Source: an uncultured Chloroflexota bacterium (GTDB lineage: Bacteria; Chloroflexota; Dehalococcoidia; UBA3495). From it: a stretch of DNA of 13,507 nucleotides. Below, piece by piece: positions 7,257-13,507 of the stretch; position 1 is the first letter of the stretch; each line of letters begins with the position of its first letter. The notes beneath the pieces were generated by a model, which ran no database searches, was not told the origin of the DNA, and saw only the letters and a list, made by a program, of their open reading frames with translations. The position numbers were made by a program, and so were the translations under genes. The stretch covers positions 1 to 13,507 of the forward strand of contig CAJWGH010000008.1 of NCBI GenBank assembly GCA_913031095.1, written 5' to 3'.

Positions 7257-8087
7257 CTAGACCTTTTCCAACGGGAATGCATCGACTTTCTTCAGGTAGA
7301 TAACATTGGGCTTGGTACCAACCTCTTCGAACAACCGGTAAACGCGAGTGTGTTCTTCATCAACATGCCCACCGTGATGGCGAGTCTCGATCTGCTCGTT
7401 AGCTTCCTCGAAAATCTCTTTCACAGGACTAGTGTCGTCATGTTGGTCAGCGAACATCAGCGCATTCGTTGGGCAGGACTGGACGCAGGCAGGCATGTAG
7501 TTGCCTTCTTTCATGCGTTTGCTATCCAAGTTTCGGTCGCCGGCGGGAATCCGCTCGCCAGTCAAAGGCTCCAATCCCCTTCTTTCAACGTTCACCTCAC
7601 CCCGGCGCAGGCGCTGCACACAGAAGGTGCATTTCTCCATGATTCCCCTAGTCCGGATGGTCACGTCGGGGTTCAGCTGGTTGCGCAACCGGTTCGGCCA
7701 TTGAGGTTCCCAGTAATTGAACATCCTAACTGTGTAAGGACAGTTGACCGAGCAGTAGCGGGTGCCGATGCAGCGGTTGTAGACCTGAACGTTCATGCCT
7801 TCGTCGTTATGGTAGGTGGCGAACACCGGGCAGACCGGCTCACACGGCGCGTTTTCACAGTGCTGGCACAGGATCGGTATGAACCTAGCTTTTACGTTCG
7901 GGAACTCTCCTTCCCAGTAACGCTCGATGCGGATCCATTGATAGGCCCGGCGTTGCTGGTAGAAAGACTTAACGTTGATGGGGATGTTGTTCTCTGCTTG
8001 GCAAGCAACAACACACGCCTGGCACCCAGTGCACTTGTCCAGGTCCACTACCATTCCCCATTTATGATTTGCTCGTTGAGTTACCAT
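7257..8087 (-). CDS. actB: Four-cluster iron-sulfur protein, ActB C-terminal half as a separate gene
   Basis: A 276-residue electron-transfer protein of the NrfC/PsrB/DmsB class. Cysteine groups: C19-x2-C22-x2-C25-x3-C29; C74-x2-C77-x4-C82-x3-C86; C106-x5-C112-x3-C116, where the expected second Cys is T109 (CIGTRYC); and C153-x2-C156 with C201 and C205. This predicts three [4Fe-4S] and one [3Fe-4S] cluster, the same set known for ActB of ACIII. The other motifs KWGMVVDLDKCTGC and NCPYTVRMFNYWEPQWP also fit ActB. In characterised ACIII this domain is fused to the molybdopterin-like domain; here it is a free protein lacking a Tat signal, so it must be exported as a partner of the preceding subunit. 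The gap to that gene is 43 bases. Confidence 0.92.
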   Translation of the reverse strand: MVTQRANHKWGMVVDLDKCTGCQACVVACQAENNIPINVKSFYQQRRAYQWIRIERYWEGEFPNVKARFIPILCQHCENAPCEPVCPVFATYHNDEGMNVQVYNRCIGTRYCSVNCPYTVRMFNYWEPQWPNRLRNQLNPDVTIRTRGIMEKCTFCVQRLRRGEVNVERRGLEPLTGERIPAGDRNLDSKRMKEGNYMPACVQSCPTNALMFADQHDDTSPVKEIFEEANEQIETRHHGGHVDEEHTRVYRLFEEVGTKPNVIYLKKVDAFPLEKV

Positions 8088-8130
8088 CGATTAACCTATC
8101 TTTGCCTCTCGACTGATCCGTCCGGCGCCT

Positions 8131-10452
8131 TTAGGCGTTCTCCGGTGCAATGGTTTTGATTATCTCTTCAGAAGGCATCAGTCCAATCTCCACAGCCCGG
8201 GCATCGCCCTCTAGTTTGGAGATACTAACGCTCTCCCCTGTCTTGGACACCCGGACCGTCGTCCCCGCCCAAGCCAAAGACCCGGTACCGTTGACCGTTG
8301 TAGTTTCGAGGATATCCATAACATTTGCGCTTTCATTTCCAGGGCGTTCGGTAGCGTAGTCTGAGCCGTGCTTCCGGCCCTGCCCAAAAGGAACACTTAC
8401 GGTGTGCGGAGGCACTGCCGGAGTTGGATATGCGATAGCCCTTATGGAATCCTTGGAAGACTCTATTCTGAGTATGTCTCCCTCTTTGACTCCCAATCTG
8501 TTTGCTATTGTGTCGTTCAACTCTACCCATGTCTGCCATGTTACGGTTGACAACGGATCCGGCGCGGCTTGGAGCCACGGTAGGTGGCCGTTGTATCCGT
8601 CCAACAGAGTGTTATGAGCAAAGGGCACCAGGTAGAAAGAATCAGAACCAATTGAAGCAGTTCCAATCCCATTAAATTCAGGCCCTTTCTCCTTGGCCAC
8701 GATGGTCCTAAGCAAGCCATCTGCCGGTTTAACCGTGGTTGGTCCATGCCGGAGTTCGTCCCACCAACCACCGCGGCTCAGCATGTTGTTCCAGAACTCA
8801 TCAGCACTTGCAGCTTCGATGGAGCCCCTGTTCATGTTGAACAGGGCATCAGAGCCTTCCCGCAGCATCGCCTTGAAGTTAGCCCAAGGCAGATCTGACT
8901 CTTTGCCCAGCTCTTGGGCCATAGTAAGCAGAACATCCGGAAAACTCATCGGGTCGAGGTCAAACAGCGGGTTGACCACCGGCTGTTGCAGGCCAACCAC
9001 TTGATATCCAGGCCCGGGCTCAGAGATGTCATCACCCCAATCTTCCAAAGAGACTCTATCGGGCAGAACCAAATCGGCCATGGCACTTGTGTCGTCTATG
9101 AACGGCGAGAAGCTAACTACAAATAAGTCATCGGCCTCGGCAATCGCCTCTCTGAGTTGCAGGGAATCAGGTAGCCCGTGCACCGGGTCTGCGCCGTGGA
9201 GCATCAATAGCTTTGTCTGGCCGGTTCGTATCTGCTCGGTCACACGAGTCCAGTCATCCAAGCTTCCAACGACGCTGGAGCTCGGTACGTCGGCCCAGGG
9301 GCTGGGCGGGTTGAACTTAAGCCCACCTTTCTTACCAGCAGAGCCTACCAAGTGGTTCAGGGCATAGATTGCTTCCAAGTTGAATAAACCGTTGCTCTGA
9401 GCGCCAGCCGATCCGCCTCCGATCGCGATGCTGGGCTGCCTGGCGGCGAACTTCCGGGCCAAGTCTTTCAGAAACTCCGCTGGATTACCACCGGTCATCT
9501 CTGGGGTCAGTCCAGCACGCTCGGCCACAACTTCAGGGCGATAAGCGTTCAAAATGTCTGCGCCGCCACCTAGCAATGAGGCAACATCCACGCCATCGGC
9601 TTGTAGATCCTCAGAAACAATCACCTGGGCTAGGCTCAGCGCTATCTGGCCTTCTTGGCCAGGCCGCACCCACAACCATTTATCGGCGTTGGCCGCGGTC
9701 ATGGAGAACCGGGAGTCTATCTGGTAGAACATCCCCCGGTCCCGGTGTTCCCCTTGCCGGAACTCACCATACCCACGTCCAAAGCGGGTGGGAGAGACCC
9801 ACGTGGATAGGAAATCGGCCCCGAAAGACAGTATGAACTGACTGTTTTCCAGGTCCAAGTCAGGCAGAGAGTCTTGGTCAAAAACGTTCTTAATCGCCGC
9901 CCGGTAGGTGTTATTGTCGATGGCCTCAAAGCCGAGGCGCTCCCCTCCAATGGCAGTCGCGAACCTGTCGGCCAAGACGGCCATGTGGCCACGCAGAGGC
10001 GCAGTGATCATTACGGAGGACGAGCCGTTGGTCTGAAGAGCGTCTTTCAGCGTGTCCATTCCGTTGGGGAGCCAATTCACAGGCAGAAACTGACCGGAAC
10101 CCCGGGGGCCGCTACGCCGCAGCGGCGCGGGAATGCGGTCGGGATGGTAAAGTGCCTGGAGACCCGCCTCGCAGCGGGCGTGAATCTTACCTTCGTTGGT
10201 CGGGAAGTACGGGTTACCCTGAATCATCTTCGCCCGGCCTTCCATCACCCGAATGACGATACCTTCGCAAGACGGGCAGGTACGACACAGGCTGGCGTAC
10301 CAGTTATCGTTTCCTCGGACCAGATCTTCCGGCAGTCGGGCAGAGCTCTGGACCTGCAGTTCTCCTTCACGGATGCCAAAGCCCTCACAGGCTACGGCTC
10401 CCACCGCGCCCAAGCCGGCCCAAGCAAGGAAATTTCGCCTGGTTAGTTTCAT
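8131..10452 (-). CDS. actB: Molybdopterin-oxidoreductase-like subunit, ActB N-terminal half
   Basis: A 773-residue protein with a twin-arginine export signal (LTRRNFLAWAGLGAVGAVAC; Cys22 could be a lipobox cysteine, though A-V-A-C is a weak one). An N-terminal iron-sulfur motif follows, C56-x2-C59-x2-C62 and C94, with IQGNPYFPTNEGKI between. The MopB domains come next, with the ActB-typical SFGADFLSTWVSP (about 208-220) and, near the C-terminus, a cofactor-binding-like beta domain (LVPFAHNTLLDGYNGHLPWLQ, VELNDTIANRLGVKEGD). The segment where active family members carry the Cys/Ser/Sec molybdenum ligand (about 170-205) contains no Cys or Sec. Like ActB and QrcB it is therefore probably a structural, molybdenum-free descendant. 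It lies 32 bases behind the pentaheme gene, with AAAGG before the ATG. Membership of the Act/Qrc group is well supported; lack of molybdenum is inferred. Confidence 0.9.
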   Translation of the reverse strand: MKLTRRNFLAWAGLGAVGAVACEGFGIREGELQVQSSARLPEDLVRGNDNWYASLCRTCPSCEGIVIRVMEGRAKMIQGNPYFPTNEGKIHARCEAGLQALYHPDRIPAPLRRSGPRGSGQFLPVNWLPNGMDTLKDALQTNGSSSVMITAPLRGHMAVLADRFATAIGGERLGFEAIDNNTYRAAIKNVFDQDSLPDLDLENSQFILSFGADFLSTWVSPTRFGRGYGEFRQGEHRDRGMFYQIDSRFSMTAANADKWLWVRPGQEGQIALSLAQVIVSEDLQADGVDVASLLGGGADILNAYRPEVVAERAGLTPEMTGGNPAEFLKDLARKFAARQPSIAIGGGSAGAQSNGLFNLEAIYALNHLVGSAGKKGGLKFNPPSPWADVPSSSVVGSLDDWTRVTEQIRTGQTKLLMLHGADPVHGLPDSLQLREAIAEADDLFVVSFSPFIDDTSAMADLVLPDRVSLEDWGDDISEPGPGYQVVGLQQPVVNPLFDLDPMSFPDVLLTMAQELGKESDLPWANFKAMLREGSDALFNMNRGSIEAASADEFWNNMLSRGGWWDELRHGPTTVKPADGLLRTIVAKEKGPEFNGIGTASIGSDSFYLVPFAHNTLLDGYNGHLPWLQAAPDPLSTVTWQTWVELNDTIANRLGVKEGDILRIESSKDSIRAIAYPTPAVPPHTVSVPFGQGRKHGSDYATERPGNESANVMDILETTTVNGTGSLAWAGTTVRVSKTGESVSISKLEGDARAVEIGLMPSEEIIKTIAPENA

Positions 10453-10484
10453 CTACCTTTGACTCTGTTTAGCATCAAGATTCG

Positions 10485-11111
10485 TTACTTGTGGCAGGTC
10501 GTGCAATCGGTCGGCGCATTGTTCACGCGGTGACAGTCGAGGCAGGTGCCCATCTTGAGTGACTGACCGGTTTTGGGTTGCACTTCGGTTTTGTTACCAA
10601 CGTCACCATGACAGATCGTGCACGTCTGAGCAACATCTGGCATTTGGGTCAACTCTTCGCCGTTGATTCCGTATTTAACGGGAATCTCATTGTCGGTGAA
10701 GTACCTGATATGGGACTCATGTATAAAACGGACATGATCTGGAAGGCGGTGCACACGCTCCCAGTCAATCGGGGTGTCAGTGTCGAAAGCTGTTCTTACT
10801 TTTTCGATCTCTGCTTGAGCGGCAACGGTCGCACCGTCGATATTCTTGTGGCAGAAGAGGCAAGTTTCTACAGCAGGTACTGTAGCGGCCTCTCCTTTAG
10901 TTACGTTCCGGTGACAGAATTCGCACTGAATGTTGTTGTCTGCGACGTGGACAGTATGAGGGAAAGCTACCGGTTGTGCCGGAGCGTTGCCTAGACCGAA
11001 CGGAGGGTTTGAGAACCAAGATATGAGAAGAACGATGACGACAAACCCCAGGACCACCGTCACAACCCCGCCAGCAACCAACAGGGGTATCATTTTTGGG
11101 TTTGGCATCAT
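10485..11111 (-). CDS. actA: Membrane-anchored pentaheme cytochrome c, ACIII subunit ActA
   Basis: A 208-residue protein with one N-terminal transmembrane anchor (about 8-32) and five CXXCH heme sites: C63-EF-C66-H, C84-LF-C87-H, C164-TI-C167-H, C190-LD-C193-H and C203-TT-C206-H. Histidines able to act as distal ligands lie in PHTVH (H52, H55), VHRLPDH (H121, H126) and IHESH (H131, H134). The pattern QPVAFPHTVH, then DWERVHRLPDHVRFIH, then MGTCLDCHRV, is characteristic of ActA and the related QrcA. The protein sits on the outer membrane face and accepts electrons from the iron-sulfur subunit for transfer to ActE or an oxidase. Two adjacent ATG codons are possible starts. No Shine-Dalgarno is visible in the 73-base gap upstream. 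The last heme motif ends two residues before the C-terminus. Confidence 0.93.
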   Translation of the reverse strand: MMPNPKMIPLLVAGGVVTVVLGFVVIVLLISWFSNPPFGLGNAPAQPVAFPHTVHVADNNIQCEFCHRNVTKGEAATVPAVETCLFCHKNIDGATVAAQAEIEKVRTAFDTDTPIDWERVHRLPDHVRFIHESHIRYFTDNEIPVKYGINGEELTQMPDVAQTCTICHGDVGNKTEVQPKTGQSLKMGTCLDCHRVNNAPTDCTTCHK

Positions 11112-11184
11112 TTAGTTAGTAATTCTGTGCATCAGATCAATCTGTATGGAATCAGTCATCGTATAGAGGCTAGGACGAGACCAG

Positions 11185-11481
11185 CTAAATGAGTAGTCGG
11201 TCGTAAATCGCTTTGACATCAAGCTGAGCATTGATGCCTAGAATCAGAATCACCGCCGCAGCGACGAACAACAAGGCTGCGATGCCCGTTAGGGGAATCC
11301 GCAGTTTCTGGGTAGACTCGGGAAGTTGGCCAGTGTTTACCATAGATGGGATTACCGCGTGGGCAGTCAGCAATGTGAGGCCGAAAGTTACAACGAGTGG
11401 GAAATAAATCCAGAGCCACTGAAGGAACATGTGGATGTTATTCCACTCAACACTCGTTAATGCCCTTGGGTCTTCCAACAT
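11185..11481 (-). CDS. Small two-helix membrane protein at the head of the Act operon
   Basis: A 98-residue protein I do not recognise. Residues 1-17 are soluble and contain several acidic residues and a histidine. Two transmembrane helices follow at about 18-45 and 65-86, joined by a short polar loop (NTGQLPESTQKLRIP), with a polar C-terminal tail (NAQLDVKAIYDRL). There are no cysteines and no heme or metal motif. It is the first gene behind the predicted promoter and precedes actA by 73 bases, so it is probably co-transcribed with the complex. Some ACIII operons encode a small extra membrane subunit (ActG), and this could be a functional counterpart, but I see no sequence basis for equating them. 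The purine tract CGGGAA just upstream of the ATG supports the chosen start. Confidence 0.75.
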   Translation of the reverse strand: MLEDPRALTSVEWNNIHMFLQWLWIYFPLVVTFGLTLLTAHAVIPSMVNTGQLPESTQKLRIPLTGIAALLFVAAAVILILGINAQLDVKAIYDRLLI

Positions 11482-11546
11482 TAATTCCCGGCGTCATCTG
11501 AAATTGCTAAGTTTTACGGGCGGATTTCCCGAATGCTCCCGCGCGC

Positions 11547-11567
11547 AAAAAAACCTCTGGTCAGAGG
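11547..11567 (-). promoter_or_regulatory. Palindrome plus T7 run at the predicted transcription start
   Basis: On the minus strand CCTCTG-AC-CAGAGG (11567-11554) is followed directly by seven T (11553-11547). Taken alone this looks like a small intrinsic terminator (5-bp stem, 4-base loop, U-tract). It lies at about +1 to +22 relative to the promoter at 11576-11604, so it would act on the very start of the leader RNA. It could be an operator palindrome, a 5'-end protecting stem, or an attenuator. It could also stop transcripts arriving from the deacetylase genes. Confidence 0.5.
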
Positions 11568-11575
11568 CCAGGTGA

Positions 11576-11604
11576 AAAATATCACACCGCCAAATACGTG
11601 TCAA
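11576..11604 (-). promoter_or_regulatory. Sigma-70-type promoter, probably for the Act operon
   Basis: Reading the minus strand, a perfect -35 TTGACA (11604-11599) is separated by exactly 17 bases from TATTTT (11581-11576). The -10 is preceded by TGA, giving an extended -10 (TGnTATTTT). The predicted start of transcription is near 11569-11571, about 90 bases before the ATG of the small membrane protein. No other promoter of similar quality was noticed upstream of any gene in the central block, so this probably serves the whole run of genes to its left. Confidence 0.65.
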
Positions 11605-11672
11605 GCGATTCCAGCTTCAGTTAGGCCCGTTTGTAGGCTCAATCAACCACCAACAAGACTTCTAGAAACGGC

Positions 11673-11705
11673 GGTGCCTGGGATTAGCTCCCAAAGAAAA
11701 GCACC
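11673..11705 (-). repeat. Imperfect hairpin in the deacetylase 3' region
   Basis: On the minus strand GGTGC pairs with GCACC, enclosing an inner stem TGGGA-GCTAA-TCCCA with an asymmetric internal loop (TTTTCTT against G). It lies about 75 bases beyond the deacetylase stop. It has no strong T-run after it, so it would be RNA structure or a weak transcript end rather than a clear terminator. Confidence 0.35.
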
Positions 11706-11721
11706 CAAGCGGCCAGCCATG

Positions 11722-11786
11722 CGGGGTAACCAATAGTGATCGTTGTTTGGTCGCTTTGGGCCATCTAATATCTGACGGTTACCCCG
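11722..11786 (-). repeat. 10-bp perfect inverted repeat straddling the deacetylase stop
   Basis: CGGGGTAACC (minus strand, 11786-11777, which includes the TAA stop codon at 11781-11779) is perfectly complementary to GGTTACCCCG (11731-11722), with 45 bases between. In RNA this would give a long-loop stem that includes the last codons and stop. No T-run follows, so it is not a standard intrinsic terminator. Confidence 0.5.
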
Positions 11787-12681
11787 GTTGGTTGTCGCGG
11801 TACCAATCGACAATCTCTGACCCGGTGGCAGCCCAGACTTCCTCATGACCCATGACGTACCCCAAAGCTTCTTCTAGGTACCCGATACGGAAGGGTTGTC
11901 CGATCAGCCACGGGTGCAGATTAATCGTCATTAGGCGCCCGTTGGAGGCACCATCCTGATACATGGCGTCGAATCCGTCTCTCAATGATTGCGCGAAGCG
12001 GTCGATGGTCACACGGCGGTTAGACATGGTGAACAAGTCATCCATCTCCAACATGGTCGGCAACGCGGTCAGGCCGTCCCTCATGGGGTAGGGTTGCTCA
12101 TCGTTCACCCAGTCGCACACGTAATCGAATCCAGCCTGACGCAATAGATCAGGTGTCCGTTCCGACTCACCATAGTCGGTGCCAGACCAACCCCGTGGCT
12201 TCTTTCCAGTGGCCTTTTCGATGATATTCATGGAAGACCGAATGAAGATGGTTTCGGCTTCCACTGACATATTTCCGGAGATCATCTGGCTACCAGAAAC
12301 TCCGTGAGCCATGATCTCGCAGCCGCGGTCGAGGCAGTGTTTCACTAAGTATGGGTAGTGCTCGGCAGTCTGGGCATCCATAGCCACGGTGGCATCAATG
12401 CCAAGCTTCTCCAACACGTCCAGCACTCGAAATACACCGACCCGATGGCCGTATTCGCGGTGGGAGAACCGGGGATAATCCGGAAAGGGACGCACCCCTA
12501 GCCCCCCCGCTTGGTCGGCGCTGAAGCTCCCCTCCGGCAACTCCCATTCAGTGTGTTCCAGGGTAACTATCGCGCACAACGCGACCCTGGCGTTGTTGGG
12601 CCAGCTAAGTTTGCCTCGGGTGGATATGGGAGACCAGTCGTGGTGGGGGTGGTCCATCCCTTGTCGTCGTTCTGCGGGCAT
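11779..12681 (-). CDS. Polysaccharide deacetylase / PuuE-like hydrolase (paralogue 2)
   Basis: A 300-residue cytoplasmic protein without a signal peptide. It shows the NodB-homology barrel of the PuuE-like branch: first strand ARVALCAIVTLEHTEWE (31-47), YGHRVGVFRVLDVLEKLGI (77-95), CEIMAHGVSGSQ (121-132, with H126), ERTPDLLRQAGFDYVCDW (174-191) and INLHPWLIGQPFR (253-265, with H256). The classic TFDDG and HSxxH metal motifs of chitin and peptidoglycan deacetylases are not present: EHTEWE and HGVSG occupy those places. PuuE-type allantoinases and related C-N hydrolases in this superfamily differ in the same way, so the substrate may be a cyclic amide rather than a polysaccharide. It follows its paralogue by 33 bases, with GGGAG as ribosome site, and is surely in the same operon. 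The substrate cannot be read from the sequence. Confidence 0.88.
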   Translation of the reverse strand: MPAERRQGMDHPHHDWSPISTRGKLSWPNNARVALCAIVTLEHTEWELPEGSFSADQAGGLGVRPFPDYPRFSHREYGHRVGVFRVLDVLEKLGIDATVAMDAQTAEHYPYLVKHCLDRGCEIMAHGVSGSQMISGNMSVEAETIFIRSSMNIIEKATGKKPRGWSGTDYGESERTPDLLRQAGFDYVCDWVNDEQPYPMRDGLTALPTMLEMDDLFTMSNRRVTIDRFAQSLRDGFDAMYQDGASNGRLMTINLHPWLIGQPFRIGYLEEALGYVMGHEEVWAATGSEIVDWYRDNQPG

Positions 12682-12714
12682 ATAATGCGTCTCCCGTCAG
12701 GTCGAATTCTAACT

Positions 12715-13507
12715 TTAGACCCTGTACTGCTTGGCGTGGTCAACCGCCTGGTCATAGTAATTATCGATGTAATATTCGGCGATGTCGTCGGCGGTGGTCA
12801 TCCAAATGTCGCTATGCGACGTTATATAACTCAGAATCTCGTCCAGGTACTTGATGCGATGAGGCTGGCCGATCAAGAACGGATGGAGGGCGATGCACAT
12901 CACCCGACCACTCTCGGCGCCCTCTTTATAAAGTTGGTCGAACTGACGCTTGCAGATCTCTGCGAAGTAATCGGCTTCGTAATTGACCCGGAACAGTGGC
13001 GAGTCGTTCAACTCAATCGAATATGGGACGGATACAAGTTTTCCTGACTCAACGTTGATGGGCACTGGCTGGTCGTCGTGCATCCAATCCGTGTGGTAGA
13101 TCAGGCCGGCCTCAGTCATCAAGTCAGGGGTACGGGTTGTGCCAGAGATGGCAGGGCCCAGCATTCCTTTCAGTTGTTTGCCGGTCTGCCGCTTCAGGGT
13201 TTCTACATTGTCCCGGTAAAATTCCCGCTCCTCTTCTTCTGTGTAGGCGTATAAATATCGGGTGTTGTAGATGCCGTGGCTCATGTAATCCCAGTCACGT
13301 TCCACCATGGCATCTCGAATCTCTGGGAAGTGCTCAAGAACAGCTAGGTTAAGGGATACGCAACTGCGAATCTTGTATTGGTCCAGGACCTCCAGCATCC
13401 TCCAAAACCCTACCCGGTTCCCATAATCGCGGTAGGAGTACTGCTGAACGTCGGGGTACGGTGTGCGCGGCCATGGGTCACGTGGACCGTGTTTGATGGG
13501 CATATAC
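12715..13507 (-). CDS. Polysaccharide deacetylase / PuuE-like hydrolase (paralogue 1), N-terminus cut by window edge
   Basis: At least 262 residues are visible, open to the right edge. An ATG at 13503 exists, but the protein from there lacks the first barrel strand (matching residues 31-47 of the neighbouring paralogue), so the true start is probably beyond the window. It shares with that neighbour YGNRVGFWRMLEVLDQY, DYMSHGIYNTRYLYAY, TRTPDLMTEAGLIYHTDWMHDDQP and ALHPFLIGQPHR. As there, a single His-Gly replaces HSxxH. The two proteins are clearly related but well diverged, which argues for distinct substrates or a heteromeric enzyme rather than a recent duplication. Probably cytoplasmic. Family assignment is good; function is unknown, with hydrolysis of a C-N bond in a small amide or imide as likely as sugar deacetylation. 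Confidence 0.85.
   Translation of the reverse strand, partial: YMPIKHGPRDPWPRTPYPDVQQYSYRDYGNRVGFWRMLEVLDQYKIRSCVSLNLAVLEHFPEIRDAMVERDWDYMSHGIYNTRYLYAYTEEEEREFYRDNVETLKRQTGKQLKGMLGPAISGTTRTPDLMTEAGLIYHTDWMHDDQPVPINVESGKLVSVPYSIELNDSPLFRVNYEADYFAEICKRQFDQLYKEGAESGRVMCIALHPFLIGQPHRIKYLDEILSYITSHSDIWMTTADDIAEYYIDNYYDQAVDHAKQYRV

Larger units (their letters stand above)
11482..11778. other. 297-base intergenic spacer between deacetylases and the Act operon
   Basis: No convincing gene or tRNA is present: short frames on both strands lack family features, and no T-loop-like GTTCGA sequence is seen. On the minus strand it contains, in order, one arm of an inverted repeat from the deacetylase end, an imperfect hairpin (11673-11705), a promoter (11576-11604), a palindrome with T-run (11547-11567), and a leader of about 85 bases before the first ATG. 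Confidence 0.7.

Noticed and set aside
7053..8159. A 368-codon open frame on the plus strand
   Set aside because: It lies opposite the iron-sulfur protein and the start of the NrfD gene, whose family motifs are unambiguous. Its translation shows no coherent domain, so it is an antisense shadow.
9874..10446. A 190-codon plus-strand open frame opposite the ActB-like gene
   Set aside because: The minus strand encodes the Tat signal and cysteine motif in this interval; the plus-strand product has no recognisable feature.
8131..10452. Catalytic molybdoenzyme such as polysulfide, thiosulfate or tetrathionate reductase
   Set aside because: No Cys or Sec is found at the expected molybdenum-ligand segment, and the GADFLSTWVSP motif plus the ActA, ActD and ActE neighbours point to the ActB type. 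Kept as an open alternative in the findings because of the retained iron-sulfur cysteines.
11640..11715. Possible tRNA or structured RNA gene in the spacer
   Set aside because: Two nested stems are present, but there is no T-loop consensus, no four-arm cloverleaf and no CCA-proximal acceptor stem.
11533..11736. Short plus-strand open frame in the intergenic spacer
   Set aside because: It crosses the promoter and palindrome, lacks a ribosome site and family features, and is rich in Pro, Arg and Lys as expected of chance frames.
11643..11846. Short minus-strand frame overlapping the deacetylase end
   Set aside because: It lies in another frame of the deacetylase C-terminus and has no ribosome site or domain; the hairpins in the region better explain the sequence.
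1..13507. CRISPR array, insertion sequence, prophage or defence island
   Set aside because: No regularly spaced repeats, transposase or integrase motifs, terminal repeats or phage genes were seen on either strand. The window is a compact co-directional metabolic region.

Overview
The window reads as a fragment of a bacterial chromosome. Every gene I can support lies on the minus strand, so transcription runs from the right edge to the left. The content is respiratory: an alternative complex III (ACIII, Act) type quinol-oxidising complex, followed by cytochrome c maturation genes of the system I/II heme-handling kind. Split ActB parts, very compact gene spacing, a two-gene block of PuuE-like deacetylases and a carboxypeptidase-regulatory-like secreted protein together suggest Chloroflexota, possibly a SAR202/Dehalococcoidia-like lineage. 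This placement is an inference from gene content. No 16S rRNA or other marker is present, and other ACIII-bearing phyla are not excluded.

Right block (12715-13507 and 11779-12681): two tandem paralogous polysaccharide-deacetylase/PuuE-like hydrolases. The first is cut by the window edge. They have no obvious link to respiration.

Junction (11482-11778): a 297-base spacer. It holds a 10-bp inverted repeat straddling the deacetylase stop codon, a second imperfect hairpin, and a strong-looking minus-strand promoter (TTGACA, 17-bp spacer, extended -10 TGATATTTT). The predicted transcription start of that promoter falls on a short palindrome followed by seven T. This promoter probably drives everything to its left.

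Central block (3304-11481): in order of transcription, a 98-residue two-helix membrane protein; a membrane-anchored pentaheme cytochrome (ActA); a Tat-exported molybdopterin-oxidoreductase-like protein (N-terminal half of ActB); a separate four-cluster ferredoxin-like protein (C-terminal half of ActB); two successive NrfD-family membrane proteins (the second clearly ActC); ActD (DUF3341); and a monoheme lipoprotein cytochrome (ActE). Expected flow is quinol at the NrfD subunits, then iron-sulfur clusters, then c-type hemes, then an oxidase or soluble carrier not encoded here. Departures from the textbook ActABCDEF layout are the split ActB, the extra ActC-like NrfD in place of a recognisable ActF, and an iron-sulfur cysteine set kept in the molybdopterin-like subunit.

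Left block (1-3242): CcmH-like and CcmF-like heme-attachment proteins with directly abutting genes, a short CcmI-like membrane protein ending in a zinc ribbon, and the first 47 codons of a secreted protein whose GTG start overlaps the preceding stop. Having the heme-ligation machinery directly behind the complex is sensible, because the complex itself carries six CXXCH sites.
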